DNA from: Muricea muricata
Taxonomy: Eukaryota; Cnidaria; Anthozoa; Malacalcyonacea; Plexauridae
Assembly (NCBI GenBank): GCA_963855995.1
Contig: OY979716.1
Coordinates: 55,167,725 to 55,231,724, forward strand
Direction: 5' to 3'
DNA length: 64,000 nt
Both the position numbers and the translations under genes were made by a program. The notes under the pieces are model-generated. The model was not told where the DNA came from and ran no database searches. It worked only from the letters and a program-made list of their open reading frames with translations. This document shows, one piece after another, positions 20,496 through 31,300 of the stretch; position 1 is the first letter of the stretch, and each line of letters starts with the position of its first letter.

Positions 20496-23384
20496 TTAAC
20501 TATCAAAGGAAGAAAGGGATTTGCTCTCTCTAATTTCCTTAGGAATGGAATTCCAAAGAAATGATCCATCATACACTAAACTTTTTTTTAGATTATTAGT
20601 ACGCGGTTGCGGTAAACAAAGTGTACCTGAAATGTTTCGGAGATTATAGCTAGTCGTCTCACCTTTATAAGTGAATAAATTGGTGAGTGATTGAGGCCCT
20701 ATGTTATTTAACAACTTATACATCATTTTTGCCTTGGCTTTCTTCCTTTCTACTTTGAGTGTTTTCCAGCCCAACGCTTTCAATGCTACAGAATGATCTG
20801 TATCATTGCTCATATTCATGATAATTCGAGCGGCTCTATTTTGGAGTTTTTGAAGTCGTTTAGATTGTGTTTCACTGAACACATCCCATACTTCACAGCA
20901 GTAATCGAAACATGGGCGGATAATAGCATTATAAACGGAAAGAAGTGTTTGCCTATCAACAAAATCCTTTAAACGTCTAAGAGCAGAAATTCCCGATGTT
21001 ATTTTCCCGCAAATAATATCAGTATTACTTTTCCACGACAAATGCTGGTCGACTGTCACTCCGAGAGTTTTGCACTCATGCACTTGTTTAATCCGTTTGT
21101 TTTCAATTACCACATTTGGCTGGAAGTTTGAAATATTTTTAACCATTTGTTTTGAACCAATTAGCATAAATTCAGTTTTCGCGACATTGAGGCTTAGTTT
21201 ATTGGCAATTAGCCATTTTCTAAGATTTTCTAAATCAGAATTTACTGCATCTTCAAGATCAGTTACAGAGACGCCAGAAGCTGTCAGGTTTGTGTCGTCA
21301 GCAAATAACCGTGGTTTTGTTTTTGATAAACATTGGGGCAAATCATTGATATACAATAAAAAGAATAATGGTCCTAAAATAGAGCCTTGTGGTACACCAC
21401 ACCTAATTGCTTTCTCTGATGATAAAAATCCGTTTATGTGACATTTCTGACTTCGATTTGAGAGATATGAATTAAGTAGACACAAAGCCTGGCCTTTTAT
21501 ACCGTATATCTCCAATTTCCTCAATAACATTCGATGATCAACTGTATCAAATGCTTTTTTTAAGTCGATTTGGACAACTAGGCTAAACATTTTTTTGTCT
21601 AAATTTGCATACCAGTCATTAGTGCAGTCCAATAATGCTGTAGCGGTAGAATGAAATTTTCGAAAACCAAATTGACCATCACTTAAAAGTCTAAATTTGG
21701 ATAAGTAACAGTATAGTTGATCATAAAGAATTTTTTCCATAATTTTGCTGATGGCTGGCAGGACAGAAATTGGTCTGTAATTTCCTGCCACATTACGTTG
21801 GCCATTTTTGTATAGCGGTATTACTCTAGCCGTTTTCCATTCATCAGGGAATAAGGACAGAGCAATGGCCTGATTAAAAATGTGTGTTAGTGAATCTGAA
21901 ACAGCAGGTGAAGCAATCTTAATAATTTTGCAAGAAATCTTGTCAACACCTGTTGCTTTGTTGCTTGAAAGACCAGTCAGAAGTTGATTGACATGGTTGA
22001 CCGTGACAGGCTGGAATGCAGCAAACTCTGATTCAATATTTTTGACATATGTCTCAAAGTTGAAATTTTGTGTATTGATCTGACTAGCTAAATTTGGGCC
22101 AATATTTGAAAAATAATCATTAAAACCCTCTGCAATATCTCTAGGGTTTGTTAGGCTGTTTTCTCCAAGTTTTAGCTCATTTACAATTGACGGTTTGTTT
22201 TGCCTTCCCAATAAATTGTTTATAGTCTTCCAAGCCTGCTTAGGATTGGACTTATCATCAGCAATCTTCGTGGAATAGTAATCCCTTTTTGCATTTCTTA
22301 ATTCTATATTTACTCTATTTCTAGTTCTTGTGTAGTTTAACCAATCATTTTCGAGGTTTGTAATAATGGCTTTTCTTTTGAGCTTGTCCCTTGTATTAAT
22401 GAGCTCCTTTATAGAACTTGTAATCCAAGGGACTGGTCTTGCTCTAATTTTTTTATGTTGAAGAGGTGCATGTTTGTCTAAAACTTCTAAAAATAGTATT
22501 TTCCAAATTTCCCACTTTGCATTTGGAGTATCAGCAAAGAAATACACATTTTGCCAGGGTTGTTGTTTCAGATCCTCGACAAATTTTTTAGTATCAAATT
22601 TCTTCATATTTCTAATTTCAACTGTATGTTCTACTTTCCTAGCAACAGAGATCTTCCTAATTGCAAAAACTAAACTATGGTCACTTATTCCAGTATGAAT
22701 AACACCAGAATCACAAACGTTTTCTGGAGTATTAGTAATTATATGGTCAATAAGGGTGGAGGTTGTCATAGTTACTCGGGTAGCTTCTTGAATTAATTGT
22801 GTTAATTGATATAATTCATATAGAGATTTAATTTTCTTTATCTGCATGTTTTCATTACCATCTGTTTTTAACATATCACAGTTCAAATCACCAAGAATAT
22901 AAAATTCTTTATTTTCATCATCAATAGCTTTGATTAAGTTTTCAAAATGCTCAAAGAAATCTGCCGATGCATTTGGTGGTCTATAGACTGTTGTCACAAG
23001 AAATGGTTTGCTATGTGGTTTGACAATTTCTAGACAAACTGCCTCTAGTTCACTAGGAACCAGATCATGCCTTAACTTGTAGTTTATGGAGCTACGCAAG
23101 TAAATACACACTCCACCACCACTTCTTGATCTGTCTTTCCTAACAATATCATAATCACTTAAGTGAAGTATATTATTACTTATACTTGAATCAAGTCGAG
23201 TCTCATTGAAAGCAATTAAGTCAATGTTTTTTTCTGACATTGAATACCTTATTTCGTCAATCTTTTTTGGTAAACTAACAATATTTAGAAAAGCCATTTT
23301 AAAACCTCTCTCTTTAGGGACTGAAGTAAGACAATTGTGAAAATCGCTGCTTATATCATTAAAATTATCTGCATTAGGTATCAT
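20496..23384 (-). CDS. CR1 ORF2: AP endonuclease and reverse transcriptase, intact
   Basis: An uninterrupted 962-codon frame. The endonuclease has MAFLNIVSLPKK, DLIAFNETRLDS, TTVYRPPNAS, YILGDLNCDM and GISDHSLVFA. The RT has ARVIPLYKNG, NYRPISVLPAISKIMEKI, GFRKFHSTATALLD, QIDLKKAFDTVDH (motif A), GVPQGSILGPLFFLLYIND (motif B) and FADDTNL (motif C), then a thumb region with CFDYCCEVWD. Length and motifs match CR1/L2-clade ORF2. The nuclease nicks the target and the RT copies the RNA. The start ATG overlaps the ORF1 stop (ATGA, 23381-23384). It is the only undamaged RT frame fully inside the window. Confidence 0.95.
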   Translation of the reverse strand: MIPNADNFNDISSDFHNCLTSVPKERGFKMAFLNIVSLPKKIDEIRYSMSEKNIDLIAFNETRLDSSISNNILHLSDYDIVRKDRSRSGGGVCIYLRSSINYKLRHDLVPSELEAVCLEIVKPHSKPFLVTTVYRPPNASADFFEHFENLIKAIDDENKEFYILGDLNCDMLKTDGNENMQIKKIKSLYELYQLTQLIQEATRVTMTTSTLIDHIITNTPENVCDSGVIHTGISDHSLVFAIRKISVARKVEHTVEIRNMKKFDTKKFVEDLKQQPWQNVYFFADTPNAKWEIWKILFLEVLDKHAPLQHKKIRARPVPWITSSIKELINTRDKLKRKAIITNLENDWLNYTRTRNRVNIELRNAKRDYYSTKIADDKSNPKQAWKTINNLLGRQNKPSIVNELKLGENSLTNPRDIAEGFNDYFSNIGPNLASQINTQNFNFETYVKNIESEFAAFQPVTVNHVNQLLTGLSSNKATGVDKISCKIIKIASPAVSDSLTHIFNQAIALSLFPDEWKTARVIPLYKNGQRNVAGNYRPISVLPAISKIMEKILYDQLYCYLSKFRLLSDGQFGFRKFHSTATALLDCTNDWYANLDKKMFSLVVQIDLKKAFDTVDHRMLLRKLEIYGIKGQALCLLNSYLSNRSQKCHINGFLSSEKAIRCGVPQGSILGPLFFLLYINDLPQCLSKTKPRLFADDTNLTASGVSVTDLEDAVNSDLENLRKWLIANKLSLNVAKTEFMLIGSKQMVKNISNFQPNVVIENKRIKQVHECKTLGVTVDQHLSWKSNTDIICGKITSGISALRRLKDFVDRQTLLSVYNAIIRPCFDYCCEVWDVFSETQSKRLQKLQNRAARIIMNMSNDTDHSVALKALGWKTLKVERKKAKAKMMYKLLNNIGPQSLTNLFTYKGETTSYNLRNISGTLCLPQPRTNNLKKSLVYDGSFLWNSIPKEIRESKSLSSFDS

Positions 23385-24935
23385 GCCATCATTCGCCTGA
23401 CATGGCTTAGATAAATTCTCCAGTCTCTGGTCCGATGATGATAAACTTTGGATAAAAAATGGTCATTCCTACTACTTACAGAACCCTGAGAAATACCTTG
23501 GATTTTGGTTCTATGTGATTTCAAATAGGAGCAGAAAGCATAGCCAAGTGCTATATCGCCAAATCGGTTGAGATGCAGTTTTGAGCCATTTAGTCGAGAC
23601 TCATCTATGTTATTGTTATTAATGAAAGTAACTTTATGCTTAATACATAAGTTTTCTAATAATTTGTTATACTGGTCAATTTTATTAGAATGGACTCGAC
23701 CATCATACCTGTAAATGACACTTGAGACAGCAATCTTCTTTGTGTGGGTTTTTACCTCATAGATCAGATCATCCATATCCTTTGCCACAAGTCGTTAGTG
23801 CCAACATGAAGAATGACACTATCGTATTTCCTATCACCATCACTCTTCAGTTTGTCTTCTATCTGCTTCACTTTGGCTCCACTATACGAGTGACAGAATG
23901 ATTTGTGTCCACAAGCTCCTTTGATCTTCTTACTATCAATGTTTTTCACCATGGAGTCGCCAATGACAAGTGTTATTTTCTCATTTGGTTTGGCTGGGTC
24001 TTGGTGTTTTGTTGTAGCATTGCCAGGACATTCCCTAGTGTTAGGTGATTTCCATTAGGGCGCTTCTCATTCTTACGACTTCGTTTCTCTGTTTTCTTTT
24101 CAATTTCTATAATTTCTGGAAAACTTGTCAATTTACTATCTTCAATTTCGCGTCCTGAGAAGCTATTTTGGACAGAAATTTCAAATTTCTGTTCATTCTT
24201 TTTTGAATTTGAGCATTTTCTCGTTTCTACTTTTTGCCACTCGTCTTGCTTGATACCTAGAACTTTCCTTATACTTTTGTTCTCATTTTCAAGTTTTTCC
24301 ACAGTTGATTTCAAGTCTTGAATTTCGGCCGCCATTTTGATTTGTCCTTCGGTCAAAGCTTTATTAGTTGCTTCGTATTTAGCCGCTTGTGTGATAGCAT
24401 TTAGCCTTTCTTTCTCGTGTGCTTCCCTTAGTTGAGATATCATAGACATTATTTTGTTCAAGTCTTGTAGATATCTGTCATTATTAAAGCATGATGCATT
24501 ATTTTCATCCTGGTCGACACCCTCTATGAGCACGTGTTCGACACATTTACCCTCGTTCGCTTCGCTGTCAGAGAAAGTATTTACTGTATTTTCATCATCC
24601 ATTTCACTAGCATAGCCTTTTAGCGCATTTAAAAGGTAGCTCTGCTGGTTATCTTTCACTACAGTTAAGCGTTGTTTAGATTTTCCCTGCCATTTCAACA
24701 CAAAGTCACGATGAATAAATTCCTTTGATTCTCTGCCTGATGATAACCATTTTCCACTAAGATTAAAATCGCTTTCAATCAACCCTTTTAAGCCATCATA
24801 GTCTCCCTTCCAAAATAATTCGCCTTCTTGTATGTATAGACAGGTAGATTTTAGTTTTTTCCCGTCAATAGGGTAGTTTAATTGTTGTGAATTTGAAGGA
24901 AATGTAGAGCCCTTAGAAATGTGACCAGCCGCCAT
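23381..24935 (-). pseudogene. CR1 ORF1: coiled-coil and SGNH/GDSL-esterase protein, frameshifted
   Basis: From ATG 24933-24935 (MAAGHISKGS) the protein has a charged N-terminal part, a coiled coil (LREAHEKERLNAI to KLENENKSIRKVLG), and then a GDSL/SGNH esterase: LVIGDSMVKNID (Ser nucleophile), LHVGTNDLW and SKLHLNRFGD (catalytic His region). Two frame changes, near 23985 and near 23780, split it into three ORFs. Esterase ORF1 proteins are known in CR1-group LINEs, where they bind lipid or RNA and help particle formation. Confidence 0.85.
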
Positions 24936-25058
24936 CTTGGATTCAAGATATGTATCAAGATATGATTCAAGAATAGTACGTTTGTGTGAAGATAAGGCAT
25001 CCCTTGCAAGACAGCTTCCCCTAAGTCCTCTGAAGACCTTTGCTGCTGCTGTATTCAA

Positions 25059-25258
25059 NNNNNNNNNNNNNNNNNNNNNNNNNNNNNNNNNNNNNNNNNN
25101 NNNNNNNNNNNNNNNNNNNNNNNNNNNNNNNNNNNNNNNNNNNNNNNNNNNNNNNNNNNNNNNNNNNNNNNNNNNNNNNNNNNNNNNNNNNNNNNNNNNN
25201 NNNNNNNNNNNNNNNNNNNNNNNNNNNNNNNNNNNNNNNNNNNNNNNNNNNNNNNNNN
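25059..25258. other. Assembly gap (200 N)
   Basis: Two hundred Ns separate the LINE-2 5' region from a TA/TG microsatellite. A round 200 suggests a gap of unknown true size; translations across it are meaningless. Confidence 0.99.
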
Positions 25259-25323
25259 ATATGTGTGTGTGTGTGTGTATGTGTATATATGTGTATATAT
25301 GTGTATATATGTGTATATATGTG

Positions 25324-25411
<88 letters not shown>

Positions 25412-25448
25412 CACATATATATATATATATACATACACATATATACAC

Positions 25449-25480
<32 letters not shown>

Positions 25481-25482
25481 AT
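25259..25482. repeat. (TG)n/(TA)n/(ATACAC)n microsatellite
   Basis: TG runs flank a long TA block with TATGTG and ATACAC variants. It borders the assembly gap, which it probably caused. Confidence 0.95.
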
Positions 25483-25795
25483 TGACCCAAATAAATTTGT
25501 TTCACTTTAAAGTAGTTTGGTTGTAAACTAAGAATTTTACGAAAGGCTTTCCAGTTATCCGTTTTTTCACGTGCGTCCACAGTAGTTTGTATTTAACAAA
25601 TAGGATCACTAAAGTATGCTAACTCGTAGCGAATGTTGAATTTTCTCCATCAAAACATTTATTCATTTCAAATGTAATATTGAAATTGATTTATTAGACT
25701 TTTACGCGCGTGTACGTACGTGTGAAAAACGCGTAACTGGAAAACAGCCTTTAGTTACTACTCATTACAAAATCATAAATCAAGTAAACACTTAC

Positions 25796-26376
25796 CACTT
25801 CGCAATGCAATGGCTTTCATCGACAAACAGCGCTTTTATATTGCTTTTTAGGTGGCAAAATATATGACGGTAATTGGTTAGGAGAGCTTCTGGGCTGCCA
25901 AACACAATTCTGGCCTTAAAGTCCATGATGTCTCTCAGTTGTTCTTCCGAACAGCCATCCCCAACATACGAAGCAGGAATTCCACGACTAACCAAGTTGT
26001 TCACTTGATCTTTCATCAACGAAACCAATGGAACGATCACGAGAACCATTGATTTCTTGTTTGCGACTGATAAATGCTCGAAAGCATATGGTGCTAACTC
26101 GAACGTTAGGCTTTTCCCAGCTCCTGTTGGCGCCGAAACGAACACATCTCTGTTAGAGAGATACGCCTCGACAGTATTCCGTTGATACTCTTTTAGTTCA
26201 GAGTAGCCAAGAAATTGCTTTGCTTTATTCATCGCTTCTAGAATCCTAGCCATCCTTCGCTGTTGGACATGTAAACGTAACATGTATAGTATTTCATGAT
26301 ACAGTGAAATCGACACTTTGATTGACATGTTTATTCTACGCCGCAACTGATTTAGCGAAAAGATAATTAAATTCAC
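25796..26376 (-). CDS. RecQ-like DEAH helicase, first exon
   Basis: The minus frame encodes FLGYSELKEYQRNTVEAYLS, motif I VFVSAPTGAGKSLTFELAPY, motif Ia VLVIVPLVSLMKDQVNNLVS, GIPASYVGD, IVFGSPEALL and motif II ALFVDESHCIAKW (DESH box), then a GTAAGTG donor at 25795. This is the N-terminal half of the RecQ helicase core; the second RecA-like domain is not found downstream, where a microsatellite and the LINE lie. Start may be the Met at 26376 or a later one. It lies just inside the right TIR of the 7.5-kb transposon, so a transposon-borne helicase is inferred. The frame is undamaged. Confidence 0.85.
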
Positions 26377-26506
26377 CGACCCAATTTTGGGTTGGCAAAA
26401 ATGGCGCGAAACAAGTTGGACAAGTCGACTCTTCGCGCGCTCCCTCCCTCGCGCAATATTATAGTATTATAGGGCCTTTATAAGAGTCGACTTGTAGCAA
26501 GTCTAG

Positions 26507-26546
26507 AACCTTCCTGATGATTGGAAATTAGCTAATGTGATACCTG
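26507..26546 (+). pseudogene. LINE-1 RT remnant after the RecQ transposon
   Basis: After the second copy of GAACCTTCCT the plus frame reads DDWKLANVIPVH, continuing the LINE-1 RT broken at 19018-19027. It ends where the (ATG)n tail of LINE-3 begins. Confidence 0.8.
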
Positions 26547-28337
26547 TGCATCATCATCATCAACACTTTATTTAAAACACGGAAAAATCATCAGTATGTA
26601 CAAAGTTACAAAAAGAGTTAAAAATATATATATAAGATAATCATAAATAAATAAGTAAATAGGTGTAATGGATACTGTTTTACATGATTGCCGTGCATCA
26701 GTCAGAGTTGTATAGTAATTTGTTTAGTGCGACCTTAAATGATTTAAGAGAAGGAGCCAATCTAATTTGTTCTGGTAGGCTGTTCCAAAGACAAGCACCA
26801 CTGTAGCTGAAAGAACGTTTTAAATAGTCCGTTCGAGGTTTTGGAACACACACTTTATTTAAAGAATTTCTCAGATTATATTCGCTATATCTAGGTGGAA
26901 ATAGCTGTTGTAAATATTGAGGAGCACAGCCATTGTACACCTTATACATAAGAATAGCTTTATACTTTACACGAGTTTTTTCCAGAACATTCCATCCCAA
27001 CTCAGAGAGTAGGGATGCAGATGAAACCTCATACGAGGACCTAGTCAATACCCTAGCAGCTCGATTTTGTAGCTTTTGTAGTTTCTCACTCAGTTTACAA
27101 CCAAGTCCGTCCCAAACTGGTGAGCAGTAAGTGAAATAGGGTTCGACCAGGCCCCCGTATGCTTTCACAGCTGTGTCTCTGTCGATGAAAGGTCTGACAC
27201 GCTTAAGAGCACTAATACCGGAAGAAATTTTTTTAGTAATATTATCAATATGGTTCTTCCAGGTTAAGGGCTCATCGATTGTCAGACCCAGGGATTCTGA
27301 TGTTTGAACTTTTTGATCTTTTTGTCCTTTACGAAGATATTCAAATCGTTATTCTCAAAAGTTGCAAGTCTCTGACGAGAGCCAATGACCATAAATTCAG
27401 TTTTTGCAATGTTAAGACTTAATTTATTGGATGTTAACCAAGTGTTTAAATTAATTAATTCCATGTTCATTGTATCTTCCAGTTCGGTCAGATCACGACT
27501 ATGAAAAGTTATATTGGTGTCATCAGCATACATTTTCGCCCGGCCGTCATTAAGACAATTTGGTAGATCATTAATGTAGACCAAAAATAAGAGAGGTCCA
27601 ATTATAGACCCCTGCGGAACACCATAACTGTAGGAGCGACTGCTGGAGAGTGCACCGTTTACAAAGCATTTCTGCGTATGATCAGATAAGTAAGAACGAA
27701 ACCAACCCAGAGCACTTGAATCAACTTCATGGCATTCAAGTTTTTTTAAAAGAATCTCGTGGTCTATTGTATCGAAGGCCTTCTTTAGGTCAATGAAGAT
27801 AACTCCATTTACAAGACCATTATCGATATTTATACACCAGTCATTAGTCGAATCAAGTAGAGCCGTTGTAGTGCTATAGGTAGGTCGAAATCCCGATTGA
27901 TGATGTGAGATTAAGTCGTTGAACGACAAATACTCATAAAGCTGATCACAAACTATTTTTTCGAAAATTTTTGCAACACTTGAAATTATGGAAATTGGAC
28001 GATAGTTGTTCATATCTGACCTATCGCCACTTTTAAATACAGGAACAACTCTGGCCAATTTCCAATCATTGGGATAAATGCCGGTAGATAGAGATTTATT
28101 GAATATTTTCGTTAATGACGGTGCTAAAATGTCGGCTGCAATTTTTAACAGGTTACCCGGAATGTTATTCAGACCAGGAGATTTTTTAGTGTTGATCTGA
28201 TTTAGGAGCCGCCTAACCTTGCCAATGTCAACCTCATTAAATGAAAAGATGCTGTTTGGGCTTTGAAGATACTGAGTAGGATTAACATTAGACTTGCCAA
28301 TGTTATTCGCTAAATTTTCGCCAATATTGGTGAAATG
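26547..28337 (-). pseudogene. LINE-3 (CR1-type), RT half
   Basis: The minus strand carries the RT: NSLANN-type start (NIGENLANNIG), NTKKSPGLNNIPGNLL, ARVVPVFKSGDR, NYRPISIISSVAKIFEKI, IFIDLKKAFDTIDH, GVPQGSIIGPLLFLVYIND, MYADDTN, then after a frameshift near 27300 LTWKNHID and a tail with YFTYCSPVWDGLG (26698-27168). The 3' end is ACTTTATTT with an (ATG)n tail at 26547-26558. Its 5' half is at 32422-33742; the hAT-like element at 28338-32413 separates them. Confidence 0.9.
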
Positions 28338-31300
28338 CCAGAGTGGAAAGTTGGGGACATAAACAGGAGATCTCCTGCGGCAGGCGAAGTGCAAAAATTG
28401 CTGATGCGGCACAATTTCGCGGCAGGAAAAACCGTAAAATTAGAGTTGCGGCAGGATCTGCGGCATATATACAATAAACAAAACTTGCGGCAGAATTTTG
28501 ATATCATTAACAGAATTTTTTTTTATGCTCTTCAAGACATTCCAACCAGTGAATAAATCTATTTCAACTGCAAGACAGAATACAATGACATACATGAAGT
28601 ATTTCAATTCATCCATTTGTCAGCTGGCGAAAATCAAATGAATAATTAAAATTTCGAGTCACACGCGATGTAGCTACGTTTATCATGTTTTGTAAATGTA
28701 ATTTATGGGCTTATGGCGTCTTTTCCTGAGGCGTCTTCATGTAGGTGCTGGTAGAGACTTTAAACAGGAGTAAAAGACCTTTTTTTGTAGTATATTATCC
28801 TTGCCAAGTGGCGGAGGACATTATTTAAGCTTATTAAGTTAACACTATTTAGTTAACATATTGCTGTCTGTGTTATAGATTCGGTAGTAACATATCTACT
28901 GGTTTATTTTTGGAAGCTGAAAAGGTCAACAAAATTGTCGAAGGAAAAAATGACAGTTGGTATCACCTAAAAAGTAAAATAAAGAACCACCTTAGTTGTG
29001 TTGAAGACAACGCAAAGAGGCATTTGGAAGCACTTAAGGTAGAAATGTGATCTTCCAACGCTAAAAATTGATGCAACATGCAGGAGTGTTCAATCATATC
29101 ATTACATTAAATCTTTATCGATTATTTTAGACAAAACATGTGAAAAACCGATTAGAGAAAAGAGGTATCAACGTTGCGAGGAATCTTGTCAGGGTCGCGC
29201 TTTCTGTAGTTGAATCAAAATGTGCTGTCACACATTTCGAAACACAAATCGCGGCCCACGTTTCAACTGGTTCTGACATGGGAGACATTGGCCATAGTCC
29301 GAAACAATTCATCGACATCTTGAGGGCAACGAAAATTTATCTTGATAAGCAAATGCAGGAATACCTCCAGACTCCTCTTCAGAATACCTTATTACCACCC
29401 CATTTTTGTGCACTGGCTGATAAATCTACCGTTCACCGTGTCACAAACCAGGCAGTCGTCATTACCACAATGTTACAGGGAATTAAAACGCCAATAGCAG
29501 TACAAGCACCCGGTGTGTACCATGCTGATGACCAATCAGAAAGTGTAACTGGCGCATGTGCTCCAGAGCTGGCGGAGACAATGTTTGATACGATTAAAAT
29601 GGCTTATCCTGGACTGACTGATATATTGGGAAATTCGTGGCAGGGTAGTGTGCTTGATGGACAATACCAAGCAAAAGGGTTCGCTAAAAAGCTAATGAGC
29701 CTTCTGAAAAAGACAGATTCTGAGTTTGTAGATGTAGTGTGGAACCCACCCCCTGGACAAATTTGGCCATAGAAGATGTATTCGAAGGGAAAATTGGGGA
29801 GTCAAAGGAGTTCATGAAGCGATTAATAGGTATTATTTCCAAAAAATTATGGAAATGTATTGTTATCTTTGTTCGATTTTAACAAATCTATTTAATTGGT
29901 TGTTATATAGGTCGAAGCTCAGCTATCCACAAATTGTTTCAAAGGGGAAAGCCGCTTGCTGCAGCCAGGAAAAAAGCGGAAGAAATGAAAAGACCTCTTC
30001 ATCTAACAAGTCGGACCTGTGCAACTCGATTTTCGTCTTCACAAGTTCACGAGTTTCGCAAATTGCTTTCGTCAATTGACATCTATATGGCGACATATAC
30101 CGAGCAGCACTTCGAGGATGACGATTTTGAAGTCAAGAAGTTTGAAATATGTGGTCAAGACTTCATCGCTGACCTATGTGGTTGTGTCGACGTTATAACT
30201 CCTGCGATTAGCTATCCAGTCGATTTACAAGGCGTCCAAGTTCCTGTGTGGAAAGCGGCAGTGTGGTTTTCAAAAGTAAAGGCAGATATGAAAGACCTTG
30301 GCACCCTGTTGATAGACGATCCTCCAACCAACTGCGTAAATTTAAAGTCTAATATTGATGACATCAAGGAGTTCAAGTTTAATGGTCATGAATTAGTTGA
30401 AGGCTGGCTAGTCGTTGAAACCGAAGTGCATCATGCTCGTGACAAGGAAAGATCAGAAATCGTAACGTGGAAAATGCGACAACTGAACGACGTTCAAGAC
30501 GATCTGCGGCGACTGGCTAAGGATTTGGCTTCCTCCTTAGAAAGTCGCCATGCTAAATGTTTGTCAAGTCTGCAACATACCCTCACCTGCATTGACATCG
30601 ACTCTCTCATCAATCTCCTTATTGGCCAGCGGAACACCTGTGCTTACCCCTCCCTAAAACGTGAAGATGACTTTGTCGAAAATGGCAAGAGAGAATTCAA
30701 GAAATTTTATACCTATGTTTGCTCCCTAAACCACGTAAAAGAGCTCGCCGAAAATCACTTCACACAGTTGAAATTAAGACCTGTATATAGTGATGAAGTA
30801 TTAACTAAGCTCAAGAACACATTAAAGATTATACTGTGGACACCTCAATATATGCGAACTCTATCCAGATGGTTCTCATTCTTGACAGTGGGAGACAAGG
30901 GGAAGGTAATTTCAAGTAACCTGCATATCAAATGTACTATTGATCTTGTTAATATTATTACAATTTTATTGGCAAATTTGATACATCAAATCGTTAGGCA
31001 CATACTTGACATTCATTTACAAAAATATAAATTCCATTTCATTGCAGGTAGAAGAGAGTAGCCTTCAATGTGAGGTAGGAAATCTAGTAAAGCTTATGGA
31101 GTTCCAGCGCATCCAATCGTCCTACTTTGCAAACACCTACTATCTTCAGAATCTTTATAATGCTACATTTTTGACGAGTGACAAAAAACTTAAGACGTTC
31201 GTGGTATTGGTTAATGAAAGTGAAGTCTACAGGTACATAATTTTGTGTATGCAAAAATATGGTAATACATTATCCATGTTAATACAGTACTTTAATAACA

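Larger units (their letters stand above)
20316..25058 (-). mobile_element. CR1-type LINE (LINE-2), nearly full length
   Basis: The element reads on the minus strand with ORF1 (coiled coil plus esterase) and ORF2 (endonuclease/RT). It ends with ATAAAGTTTTATC and six TATC units (20316-20341), a short-tandem-repeat tail as in CR1/L2 elements rather than poly-A. The 5' end runs into the assembly gap at 25059. It sits inside the RecQ-bearing transposon and so is younger than it. Confidence 0.9.
19026..26506. mobile_element. 7.5-kb TIR DNA transposon carrying RecQ-like helicase and CxxC protein exons
   Basis: Terminal inverted repeats at 19026-19156 and 26410-26506 begin TAGACTTGCTACAAGTCGAC and contain AAGGCCCTATAATACTATAA; the inner edge is AAGAGTCGACTTG. 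The direct repeat GAACCTTCCT occurs at 19018-19027 and at 26506-26515; the LINE-1 RT frame is interrupted exactly there, so this is a 7-10-bp target duplication (exact length ambiguous because of CTAG at the ends). The element holds a CxxC-protein exon near its left end and a RecQ-like exon near its right end, convergent. A CR1 LINE and a microsatellite fill the centre. Confidence 0.88.

Noticed and set aside
25021..25580. ORFs running through X residues and Tyr/Ile/Val/Cys repeats
   Set aside because: They cross the 200-N gap and a microsatellite.
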